Under the pieces are notes generated by a model. The model made no database searches, was not told the origin of the DNA, and saw only the letters and a list, made by a program, of their open reading frames with translations. From Xiphydria camelus (lineage: Eukaryota > Arthropoda > Insecta > Hymenoptera > Xiphydriidae): 64,000 nucleotides of DNA. The stretch covers positions 21,967,299 to 22,031,298 of the forward strand of contig OY783191.1 in assembly GCA_963678675.1 (NCBI GenBank), written 5' to 3'. The position numbers and the translations under genes are program-made. Shown in pieces: positions 13,601 to 25,600 of this stretch (position 1 is the stretch's first letter; each line of letters opens with the position of its first letter).

Positions 13601-16600
13601 AGAAATTCCCACGGGGGGGGGGAGGGTTTCATATTGGTAGCTCATGGTTTATAGAGCGTCGAGTGAATTCTGTAACAGGCTTCGAACGCTGACGTTCGTT
13701 GCATTTGAGCTCAACCGCCTGAACGCTCGGGATCGCTCGGTAGCTGAAGACAGCCGAGAAAGTAGGGGTGACCAAGGAGAGTTTATATAGAAAGTTTGCC
13801 CCCCATTCGCATTATTTTCCATGTCAATGAGGGGCCAACTTGATGTATCAACCTCTCCCGGTCTCCCCTACACAAATTTCATGGAGGCTAGCCCAGTGTA
13901 TTCTACGCTCTCCTCTTAAGGAGGAACGTCAGTTCGATACGGGGTGAGGTAAGCGGGGCGGAACATCAAACGTTCCGACAGCATTTACCAACTGTACATG
14001 GACAAATTTTTCCAATTGAATAGGGAGGTAAATGTGGTTCAAATTGATGAATACGTGCATTCTCAACATTACACTTTTTAATAATCACAAGAAAAATTTC
14101 AATCTTTTTGTTTAATGCCTGTAAACTAATTAACTTTATTTCAACTAAATAGACATAAAACGTGGCAACGTTGCACTGATGATGGACGAAGTTGGTAGCA
14201 AAGTCGGTTAGTACGATTCATCGATTATTATCGGCCGAGCGCTGTTTTGAGGAGCAGACATAACCTCTCTTTTCCTCGCCAAAAGTGTAAACAAAAGTTG
14301 CATTGTCAAGTAAAAGTGAAATAAAATTTTTTTTTACTTCTCAAGAGCTCAAGAATTTCGATGGAAAGGAAGAAGAGTGTCAAAGCAAACATACGAAAAG
14401 AAACTCCTGAATTACGAAATTTCGCGCTCTTGGCTCTCCAGATCTCACCGTGACGTCACTACTCAACGCTGCCACTTTTCTGCATATGGCCGCCGCATCA
14501 AGTGAAAGAATCCTTTTTTCTGTTAGTTTTTAGACAATAACGCAAAATTGGCAGAATCAAATTTTCTGTTTTTTTTTTCTCAAAAATACTTGATATAAAA
14601 TCCTGTGAAATTAACAAGTTTTTATCATAGTTTGTCTTTTTCAAAGTTTCTTTTTTCGCACTTAAAGGAGTATGCCCATAAGAGCCTATGTTAAAACTTT
14701 ACTTTTCAAAAATTAATTACAAAAAAACGGCTGGACTAAATTATCTCAAGCACGTCTTATAATACATATCCAACATTTACTTAAAAAAAATCAGTGATTT
14801 ATCTTTTTTCATTTTTGTGACGTTCCTCCTTAAAATTGTAAGGAAGTCGTCAATGTTCGCACGAGGGACGGAATTTCGGAAGTTCCTTTCATACCTCTTA
14901 ATAACATCGATCATAAATAACTCGCCGACTATAATTAATAATTATCCCTTTTAGTGTCGAGTGAAAACCAGGTGTTTATACGAAGATAACCGGATGAATT
15001 TGACGATTTTACTAAGTTTGGGAAAACGCTCATAAAAACCAAACTAAAAATGATATTTTAAAAATTCAAAATGCAGCGTATTATGGAAGAAAGAGAGAAT
15101 AATGTAATGTCAATTATATTTCAATATATATTGAAAATCATACGAATAACACAAATATTAAACATGATGAAAAACATATTTAAACAAGTTTCTCTTCTAC
15201 AAACAATATTTGCACATAACAATAATCATCGTTTGATCATGTTTCATGTAAGTCACGTAGTATGAAGTATAAGTATTACATTTTCAATCATTTTTAATAA
15301 AATAAGGTATGAAATCGCCCGGGCGTCGGAGCGGCGCCGCTCGAGTTGCCGCACGAAACGCCATGGCGACTGAAAGTTACCTCTTGAATGCAAAGGGTTA
15401 AACCCAAAAACAATTTTTTAAATTCTTTTGTATTGAAATTAGACCGTTTATAACGTTTTCTAAATTTATTTTGAGATAGAGCTTTCTCGCAATGCGAAGA
15501 ATATGACGCCATCGCATACGCAACGATATACCTATCGTCGTTTGCACTTTTCGGAAGTGTAGCGAACGACAATAGGTATGTATATCGTCATCCGGCACTA
15601 AAAGGGTTAATCACGTCATCGGCGAAGCGGTTCATTTCGGTGAACATAGGTCGTTAACCCTTTCATGCACAAATTTTCGGCAATTTAGATTTTCATTAAG
15701 AAAATCGGTCGTGAATTGAATTCCTGGATAAGCTTATAATTAAGTTTTCTCTAATTGGCCGTCGACTGCATTCGTCAGTCCTCTCCTTAAGCCGGCTTGA
15801 TATTAGCGTCACCGCGGAAGACGGCTTGCTGCGAGAGAGATCTATCAGATACTTTCTTTCCGAGAATTAACGACCTATGTTCGCCGAAATGAACCGCTTC
15901 GCCGGTGACGCGATTAATTATAGTTGGCGAGTTATTTATGATCGATGTTATTAAGAGGTATGAATCGAGCTTCCGAAATTCCGTCCCTCGTGCGATGGAA
16001 CATTGACGACTTTCTTATAATTTTAAGGTATTCCTAGCGCTCATGAGCGTATTTTCAATGTGCCACAGGCGGGCCCCTCATAATTCAGTAATTCTACGTA
16101 AAAAGTGAATTTTGGTTAACGAAGATTAATACTTACACCAACAATACTCACATATCTGATAACAAATCCTTTATCCTCTATAAAAGGCATTTTTTTAAAT
16201 ATTGACGCCAACAAAACTTTGCTGCATACACATCTCTGTCACCACGTGTATGATGCAACGTTGCCAATTCTATTTAAAGTTATGTTTTATCGTCAAAAAA
16301 CTACGTTTTGCTGTTTACGAACACCAATATTTTTGTTCAACAGTCGGTGACCTTATATTTTTATGGACGCAAAAGATTCTATGTAGTTTTGTGAAGATAT
16401 GGAAATGGTTTTCTTTAATGCGTATAATTTTTAAACATGTAGGTAGATGTCGGCATTAAAATGTGGAAAAGTGGATTCTTCCATAAGGTTACATGTTAAA
16501 TTTTCATAATGCTCGGTGCGACGGAACAATGACAAATAAACATAACATAATCATAAGAAGTAAACACTACTCATATTTCCAATGGTTCATAATTAAAGAG

Positions 16601-19600
16601 GGTTGTGTTTCTAATGCATTTTTAGACATTTTAAAAATATTCCATCACAACCATGATCAGAATAGCAATTATTTTCGTCGGCGTTCGAGGCGGTCGTCGG
16701 CGTTCGAGGCCGATCACGGGCTTCCGAAAGGGCGTTCGCACGAACGTCTTTTGGCGGTCACGAACGTCGTTGGGAACGCCATTTGGCGTTCGCGATAGTA
16801 TACAGAATACCGATCGGCGTTCGTCGGGCGGTCCTACGAACGCCACGAACGAACGCCCACGAACGACCGTACAGAATGTACCTACTGGGGTGTACCCTAC
16901 ACCCCAGTTAAAAATTAACGTTTTCTTAGTAATAAATTGAAATTTTGATGTGAAACATCTTATGCCGCGCTTCGGGGGTGAGACCGGCTGCTCGTGAAAC
17001 GTCGCTGGAGTGGCTAAATACGCTAAGGCCAGGCGAACGTTGAACATTGCCTCTATATCTATATCTATTCTATATATAGATATAGAGGCAACGGTCACCC
17101 TGCGTCTCCTCACTGAACTGTGTCCCAACGTTCGCCTGGCCTAACTCGGGAGGCATCGGCTCTCTCCGCCACGACTCGATGGTCCCCTTTCACCGAGCCC
17201 TAGCTTACTACTACAGTTACCACTAGCCACTTACTACTACACGCTCACTGTATCGGTGTACGAAGCAGTATTTACCCTCATTAATAAAAGCATGAGGATT
17301 GATTGATCATTGGTTAGCACGTTTAAAAATAACATTTAAATACCGTTTGTATAGGAAAATTGTTAGATGTGAAACATCGAAATTCTTCTTTGTAGAAAGT
17401 ATGCGATAGGAAGGATGGACCACGCATCCGTTGAAAGAATACGTGCGCCATTGCGCATTTGTATTTATGACTGTGATACCATTAAACAGTACGAACCGTT
17501 GTGTCGAATTCCGTTTATCGCGAGACGGAACAGCGACTAATGGCAGAGTTAAGAGAGAGTAAACTAAATGCGCTTTTTGAATTAGACAACGGTTTGTACC
17601 GTTTAATAGTATCACAATTATAAATACAAATGCGCACTGGCGAACGTGTTCTTTCGTTTTCAGCTAGATTTACTCAAGTGGACACAGCATTGAGAACAAT
17701 CTAGCGAGAGTTAGTCTAGAATCTCGGTTGAGAAAAATAAATCTAGCTAGATTGTGTGCAGTGGATATACGATAAAAATTTACTGCCAGAGAAATTTCAG
17801 TCTATTTGACCGGCTAAATGTCTAGCGAGAGTGATAGGCGCCGGGTCGCAAGCGAAGGGCCTCGACCGCGTACTCAGATTTCAGGAGCCTCGCGGGAGGC
17901 AACAGAAACCCTCTGCCTTTTATGCTCTCCTCGGACAAAGTGCAGACCCGCAATAAATTCGACTATTGCAGTGCACGTGTACTTCTTCGGGGATAGCACC
18001 AACCGAACGGCGCTGAATCTGCGTACTCTCCCGGCGCCAATTTTCATGCTCCAGCTCGGTGGTTTCGAAGAATTTCCTTCTCCCACCATACATAGAAAAG
18101 TCATATCGATATAGGTCAAAAGTTCATAAATAATGAGATAATAGTAATTGAAACTTCTTCGCTGGCAAGTAAGTTTAGCCTCATATGGTACGTATGTGTG
18201 TACAATCTATAATACATCACGATTGTAAATAGATATTTGATAAGTCAAAGAAACATATGAGGCTAAACTTATTCACCAGGAAAGGAAATTTAATCGCCAT
18301 TATCTTATTATCTATGAACTTTAGGCCCGCATCGATGTAAGATACTTTGTTGTAGATAAAAATACGTGTGTGTATAATAACATATAATATAAAACAGTTT
18401 TTATAGAAAAATTGTTAGATGTGAAACATCGAAATTCTTCTTTGTAGAAAGTATGCGATAGGAAGGAACACGTGCGCCAGTGCGCATTTGTATTTATGAC
18501 TGTGATACTATTAAACAGTACCGATGGTAGAGTTAAGAGAGAGTAAACTAAATGCGCTTTTTGAATTAGACACAACGGTTCGTACCGTTTAATAGTATCA
18601 CAGTCATAAATACAAATGCGCACTGGCGCACGTGTTCTTTCGACGGACGCGTGGTCCATCCTTCCTATCGCATACTTTCTACAAAGAAGAATTTCGATGT
18701 TTCACATCTAACAATTTTTCTATAAAAACTGTTTTATATTATATGTTATTATACATACACGTATTTTTATCTACAACAAAGTATTTTCTCTCTCCATCTG
18801 TCTTAATTGTTTTAAATTATCGACTAAATGAATTGAAAATGCATTTCAAATTTATGTTTGCTTTTATTTATAAAACAATAAACACGCGCGTCGGTTACTC
18901 CATAAAGGTTTTTTAATACTTGTTTTTATTTTAAAGCTTGAGATATTGCCTAATGATTTCAATATTAAAAAAAAATTAATTTCGTAATTTTCTAATTGAA
19001 AATAAAACTCGAAGTCTCGGTACATGAGGTCTCGGTTTTCAGACGCTTAGATCTCCTTGCCGATTTTTATTAAAAAATAGTATAAATAATAGACTGAGGA
19101 TAGTTATCATACTCCCGTTTTATTAACAAAGGACAAATTAACAAATGGGAACAAGTTTTATAGAAATATATTAAATATTAAGTTAATTATAGATTGTTAA
19201 ACATCACTTGTTAACACTTTGCAGCGTTCTGTCAGATAAACAAATCGGTTTTGTCTTGCGCTTTTGGTGCCAAATTCTTTAATGAAATGTTCTCGAAAGG
19301 TACTGAAAGTGCCAACCTCGAAAAAAAAAAATGTACAGAATTCGTCACCAAGCAAAGTTCAGATACATTGGAAATGAACATAGTTATTGTTTTCATATTT
19401 TCTCCTGGACTATAATCTTCTTTCTCAGTTATAGCGAAGTGTGGAACAGTACATGAGAAAACGAAGGAACTGTATAATTGACTAAAAACAACAAAGTAGG
19501 TCATAAGTGTATTGACACGAAAAAATACATATAAGAAACACATATTATGTTATATGTATAGAAACATAAACATACAGTATGATATAATAAAAAGGAATTT

Positions 19601-22600
19601 TTTTAGATTTCTAAAAGAAATGAAACCTGACTTTGCAGATACCCTCGTACTAACACTTTGAAACAGAATGAAAACTCTGAAAAGTTATAACATAATAAAC
19701 ACACACGCACCCTCTTGAATGAGAAATACGAATATTTTGAAACAGAAATAAAACTGAAAATTTAACACTACATACATCATCACCAATCATCTGTACGAAT
19801 CAAAGTACCGCGAACATATTGCGATGACAAAGGTTGTTCATCATCTGAAGATGAATCCTTGGACATCTTAAATCAAAATACCCCCACTGAAGGCCAAAAT
19901 GAAGATAAAGGTGAAAAACTGTTTCACTCAGGTCATGTATTCAATGTTGAAGAGATAAATAATCCCGAAACACAAAAAGTAACCATAACCTCAAAGGTTG
20001 TAGCTCAGACCACAGTCCCAAAGGCTTATGACATTGGTTTATTACGCTTCCATGCCCGACGAACGCTAGCAGTGAGGAATTTGTAAAATTTAATTTGTCC
20101 ACTAGATGGTTTTTCATGATTCCCGGCACTTCGACAATTTTTAATGCAACATACGTGATACAATGTACGCATACTGATATTAATTATTTTTCCAAATCAT
20201 TAATATTTCAATAATTAAAAATGTCTCCCATATGAACAATTGTAAAATTTTATCCCAAAAATTATAATTATTGCCATCAGGTGGCGTAGCAATCATCATG
20301 CACGGTCCCTATGAGGCTATTCAGATAGAGGTGACGTGGCACTGGTGTGGTGACTCCCGCCACCGCCACGCCACTTCGACACCATGAGAAGCCTACAGGA
20401 GTGGCACGTGAAATACGAAAGTCTGGTATTCCGTCGCACGATAGACGAAATTCGGAAGGTCGGTTCATGCCTCTAAGAGGGTCGGTATTATAAAGCCAGT
20501 TGACCGAAGGTTGAGCGTGAACCGGCGGTTGGCGTACCGTGAATAGTACGGGAGCAAACGACAGATCTTGGTGACAACTTGGTGCAAAGTTGAAAACTCG
20601 TTTATTTCTTAATTTGTACCCCGGAAATGCGAATTTCACTTTTCTGGCTAGCCTTCAGCGGTGCAACGCTCCGCTAGAAGGCTTCAAAAACTGCAGAAAG
20701 AATAAAAAATATCTGGATCGAGCAAAGCCAAACCTTTTTTAATTTGGTTATGTAGACCATAAATAGTCCTAAAAAACTTGTCTGGCATCATTCCGATGGT
20801 GCAAAAGCTTTCTGTTTAACCAACGAGCACTGCAGAATAGAATCTAAAATGTCTGAGTCGAGTAAAGGTAAACCTTGTTTTATATATTTATTTTGACCAT
20901 AAATAATGAAAAAATTAGATACGTCTTCCTTACAATCACATACTATTTTACATGGTTGGAAGGAAGAGATATCAAATTGATGTGTTAACATCTGGCAGAA
21001 CAATGTTGCGTGGAAGTGATGTGGGTATATTCGGTTAAATAAAGTTATTAGAACAAAAAGACGATCATTTTTAAAATAATTGTCTGTAACCGAATACACC
21101 CACATCACTTCCACGCAACATTGTTCTGCCAGATGTTTACACATCTATTGCAAGTTAGAATGACTAACTCTTTTTAGTTTTTTCCCATCTACCATATCTC
21201 GACTCGCATTTTTCGCGAGATTTCTATATGAATTCCGCGTAAAGTACCTTGAGTTTGTGAGGGGACATTTTCGACGCAAGTTGGGAAGAATGGGAATGAA
21301 ATTTTAATTTTCGAATGCCGCGATGTTTGTATACGAAAATGTAGCGTGGAAGTATTGTGGGTATAATCGGTGAAAGGAAAATATGAAAACCAAAAATCAA
21401 AGTGTGTGGAAATGTTCTACAGGTTTAAGTGTAGTTGTGTATTCATATTTCATTTGTACACAACAATCATTTATGTAGTAATTTGTAGTTTGAACTGGTG
21501 AAATGAAATAGTGATTAATAATGTACAGAAATTGAAAAGAAGAGGAAGGCAGAATACATGAGAAGCTATGAACAAAAAGAAATGTGAGGAGGAACATAAG
21601 AATGCAGCACGACATGAGGCGGTTGTAATTGCGAGGTTGTTGTAATCAAATGGACAGACTATTCTGTCAATCGTTTGGTGATTTCAACGTAAATTATAAT
21701 TGTCCTGCATACACACCAGTTATAATTGGTTAGACGCTCCGATCTCTCGAATGGACACCGACTAACTACCGATTCGATTTCTACCGGTATAAATGACTGG
21801 AGTACCTACCGACCGGGCCCGGCCGAAGGTAACTTTCAAGATCCCTGCAACAGCCCCCCCCCCCCCCCCCCCCCGATAGCCAAGCGTGACTTTCACCCAA
21901 GCGTGACGCGGTGGCGTCACTGACGTTACTGTGATGCCAGAGTGAGGATCCGGAGTGCGAGTTTTTGCCACAACGGAATACTTGATCCTGATTGGTCTAT
22001 TCGCTGACGCCTTAAGGAATTTTTATTCGCGTCGGGCACCGCCGTCGTTACGGACCGAATGTCAAGAAAACCATGTAACGTAAACAAAGTATTTGTAAAT
22101 AAAAGTAGTTTTAAGAGTGCAAGTGCAATAAACCCAATTCATAAGTGATGAATATCGGTATCGAAGATATCTTGTCAATTCTAGGAGAGTCAAAAATGCC
22201 GCTAGTATAAGGAGAAGCGGTATTGAAAGCAGTTTGTATTTTCCTGCGGAATCAAAAAAAGAAACCAAAATGCAGTGAAAATCGTTGCTTCTTGCGATGA
22301 AAACCGACCGGGATCAGGACTGGGAAAATTATAGGTCTTCCCAGAGGACCTATAAGAAACTAGTCAGATCATCAAAAAGGGAGTCTTGGAGAGGGTTCTG
22401 TGGGGAGCTGGCGGCTTTGCCTCAGGTTACCAGACTACGCAGGATCTTCGTATCAGGATCTCAAATAAAGCTTGATGGACTCACACTCCCTGATGGCAGG
22501 GAGGTGAACAGCCATGAAGAAATACTGACGCACCTCTTGGAGGTACATTTTCCGGGCTCTGGCCCCGCGACTCCCCACATCGAAGAGGATCGATGGGGGG

Positions 22601-25600
22601 GGGGGGGCGGGGCGGGGGACTGGAAGACTGCCGCAAAGGTAGTCACAATTAGCAGGATCAGGTGGGCCGTTGAATCTTTTGAGAGATTTAAGAGCCCGGG
22701 GGTAGATGGGATCTTCCCAGCCCTCCTACAGGAGGGAGGGGAGAGCCTATGGAAACGCCTCTATACTATATATAGATCCTGTCTGGCCTTGGGATATACC
22801 CCTAAGGCTTGGAGAAAGGTCAGGGTGGTCTTTATACCAAAACCGGGCAAGTACTGCTACGACCGGGCCAAGTCTTTCAGGCCTATCAGCCTGACATCTT
22901 TCTTGCTCAAAACACTGGAGAGACTGGTTGATAGGTACATCAGGGATACCGCTCTGATCGAAAGACCAATAGAGCGGACCCAACATGCATTCCAGACCGG
23001 TAAATCCATAGAGACGGCTCTCCACTGTCTCGTTTGCGAGATAGAGGGGTCCCTCGACAGGAGGGAATCGATTCTGAGTGTGTTTCTGGATATTGAGGGG
23101 GCATTTGACAATACCTCCTTTGAAGCCATCTGCGAGGCAGCACGAGGGTTCGGCATCGAGGAATCTATCGTTTGCTGGATCCAGAGTATGCTGCAGACAC
23201 GGAGGGTTTGGGCCAGCCTAGGAGAAGCTGAGATGGAGGCCCGGGCCGCCAGAGGATGTCCGCAGGGGGGGGGGGGGGTACTTTCCCCACTCCTGTGGAC
23301 CCTGGTGGTAAACGGGCTCATGGTAAAGCTAAAGGAGGCTGGCTTCACTGTGCAGGGATATGCCGACGACTTGGCTATCTCTGTTAAGGGAAAAGATACC
23401 GAGGTGCTGGCGAGGCAAATGCAACGTGCGCTGGACCTCGTGCAAAACTGGTGCCTATCCCAGTCGCTAAAGGTTAACCCAAGCAAAACTGAGATGGTGC
23501 TGTTCACACGTAGGAGGGGCTGTCAATTTAAGGCCCCTACCATTTTCGGCGCCGAGCTGAAGACCTCCGGAGAGGTGCGCTATTTGGGGGTAACCCTGGA
23601 TAGCAAGCTTCTATGGAGAAGTCATATAAATAAACAGGCCCAGAAGGCAATTTCTACCTTTTGGGCCTGTAGAAGAATGTTCAGCAGAACATGGGGACTA
23701 AGGCCGGGAGTAGTGGCGTGGATATACACTGCCATCCTTGTGCCCCAGCTCATCTATGCGTCAGTAGTCTGGTGGCCCTCTCTCAGGAGGAACATCAACC
23801 GCAAGATGCTACTTAAAGTCTACAGGTTAGCATGCCTGGGGATAACCGGTGCCATGCGCACAACCCCGACCCTGGCCATGGGGGCCCTCCTTAACCTAGC
23901 ACCTCCCCACCTTGTGGCGGAGGCCGGGGCGAGGAAGACGGCTCTACGCTTGTATTTCGGTGGATACTGGAGACAAGCGGCCAGGGGGCACGCCGCGATC
24001 CTTCGGGGGGGCGGAGTGCTAGAAGAGTTCGCACTGAAAAAAGGGGATCGATGCCCGGATAGCTATCGCTTTCAGCGTCGATTCGAAATCCTCACCCCGG
24101 ACAGACTATCCTGGAAGGAGGATAAAAATCACCTCCTATCCCCGAAAGGACTTGTCTGGTATACAGACGGGTCCAAAATGGAGACGGGAGCGGAAGCGGG
24201 AGTATGGTGCGGCGGGCCAGGGGTAGAATTATCTTCCGCCCTGGGCCACGACGTCACGGTATTCCAAACGGAGGTGTTCGCCATCTGGGCCTGCGTCGGA
24301 TTTATCCTGAACAAGGGCTACAGGGGCAGGCACATCTATATATGCAGTGACAGCCGGGCCACGCTCGGGGCGCTCTCCTCAGTGAGGATTACGTCGGGGC
24401 TGGTCCGGGACTGCAGAGATAGATTAGAACGACTCTCAAGTGAGAATCGAGTAAAGTTGCTATGGGTGCCGGGTCACACCGGCATTGCTGGCAATGAGAA
24501 AGCCGACAGGCTGGCTCGGATGGGCTCTTCGCGGTCGAATCCCGAGCACAATATAGGCATCTCCATGGGGCTCGTGAGGGAAGCGGCTCGTAATTGGATT
24601 AAGGGCCGCTTCGCCGACCTTTGGGCACGAGCTCCGGGTATGAAGCACACGAGGGCTCTTTTTAGAGGACCCTCTAGTAGGCTGGGCACTAGGTTGCTGA
24701 ACCTAGACAGGGCTCAACTACGATGGATAGTGGGACTGGTCACTGGGCATTGGCACACAAGAAAGCACCTGAGGAACATGGGCCTCGGTACGGAGGTCCT
24801 GTGCCCCAGGTGCGGGGATGAAGAGGAAACTCCTTTTCACATACTGGCGCACTGCGAGAGGTTGACGGCCCTTAGATACTATATCTTGGGGGCCCCCTCT
24901 TTCGACGATGCCAGTATCAAGGACATCGGGGTGGGCGAGCTCTTGCGCTTTGCGAGGAAGGCTGGCATACCCCGAAGTCACACCTAAGGCTGCCCCAGCT
25001 GGGGCCCGGGTACAATGGTCCACTAGGACTGAGTGCCCGGCTGATGCCAACTCACAATACTATACTATGATAACTATCCTCAGTCTATTATTTATACTAT
25101 TTTTTTATAAAAATCGGCAGGGAGACCTGAGCGTCTGAAAACCGACACCACATATACCGAGACTTATAGTTTTGTTTCCAATTAGAAAATTACGAAATTT
25201 ATTTTTTAAAAATATTGAGATCATTAGGCAAAATCTCAAGCTTTAAAATAAAAAAAAGTATTTAAAAATTTCAATTTTTCACTAAGGAAACGTTAGGTTA
25301 TTTTTAACTGGGGTGTAGGGTACACCCCAGGTGATATTTTATGTTTCAAAAACCCACGTGAATAACGAAGGGTTAAAATGGTTTCGAACAGAAGTATTTC
25401 TTTAGCATGCAGCCAGGATTTGCGTGCAGTTCCATGGCGCGCGCGCGGCCGACCGACATCGCGCGCACTAATTTAATCGCTTGCCAGACAACTTTTTCAC
25501 CATCAGAATTATGCCAGACAATTTTTTTAAAATTATTTATAGTCTAAATAAACATATAAAACAAGGATTACCTTTGCTCGACTCAGACATTTTAGATTCT

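Larger units (their letters stand above)
9982..13626 (+). mobile_element. 3.6-kb TIR element carrying a broken PIN/FEN-like nuclease gene
   Basis: About 105-bp inverted arms, 9982-10085 and 13515-13626, share CCCTCCCCCC, gtgggaatttctgac, tgttggtattgcc and gtttgcctcttgtcaatta. The body holds a plus-strand pseudogene (10326-13228) that fills most of the element, so the protein looks like the element's own cargo. Flanks show no clear target duplication because both ends start in C/G homopolymers of different length. It lies inside the outer TTAA element. Confidence 0.7.
16886..25328. mobile_element. 8.4-kb TIR-bounded insertion containing a LINE
   Basis: The left end tggggtgtaccctacacccc and right end ggggtgtagggtacacccca are inverse. 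The match continues inward (cagttaaaaat, aacgtt). More inverted sequence lies deeper: 18925-19110 pairs with 25065-25255 (gcctaatga, gaggatagttatca, ccgatttttat). It interrupts the right arm of the outer TTAA element and is therefore younger. Its own transposase is not recognised. Confidence 0.6.
9826..25376. mobile_element. outer TTAA-flanked (piggyBac-like) element, right TIR split by an insertion
   Basis: Left TTAA at 9826-9829 is followed by CCCTTCGTTACTTACG; right TTAA at 25373-25376 is preceded by the inverse (ataacgaaggg). The left arm 9826-9875 pairs with 25329-25376, while its continuation 9874-9915 (gtaggtacattctgtacgg) pairs with 16843-16885. The right arm is therefore one TIR cut in two by the sequence 16886-25328. 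TTAA target use suggests the piggyBac superfamily. No transposase of its own is recognised. Confidence 0.7.

Noticed and set aside
9976..13626. CRISPR-like or bacterial origin for regularly spaced repeats
   Set aside because: No short repeat/spacer arrays; all repeats are element ends, palindromes or tandem units, and genes are spliced.
16631..17128. 165-codon minus ORF and overlapping 95- and 101-codon plus ORFs
   Set aside because: They cover a GGCGTTCG-rich repeat and an inverted repeat on both strands; no family likeness.
17818..18119. 98-codon plus and 81-codon minus ORFs
   Set aside because: No domain or splice context; the region lies between palindromes in the 8.4-kb insertion.
22461..25050. 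Several minus-strand ORFs opposite the LINE ORF
   Set aside because: Antisense shadows of a GC-rich coding frame with RT and RNase H motifs on the plus strand.
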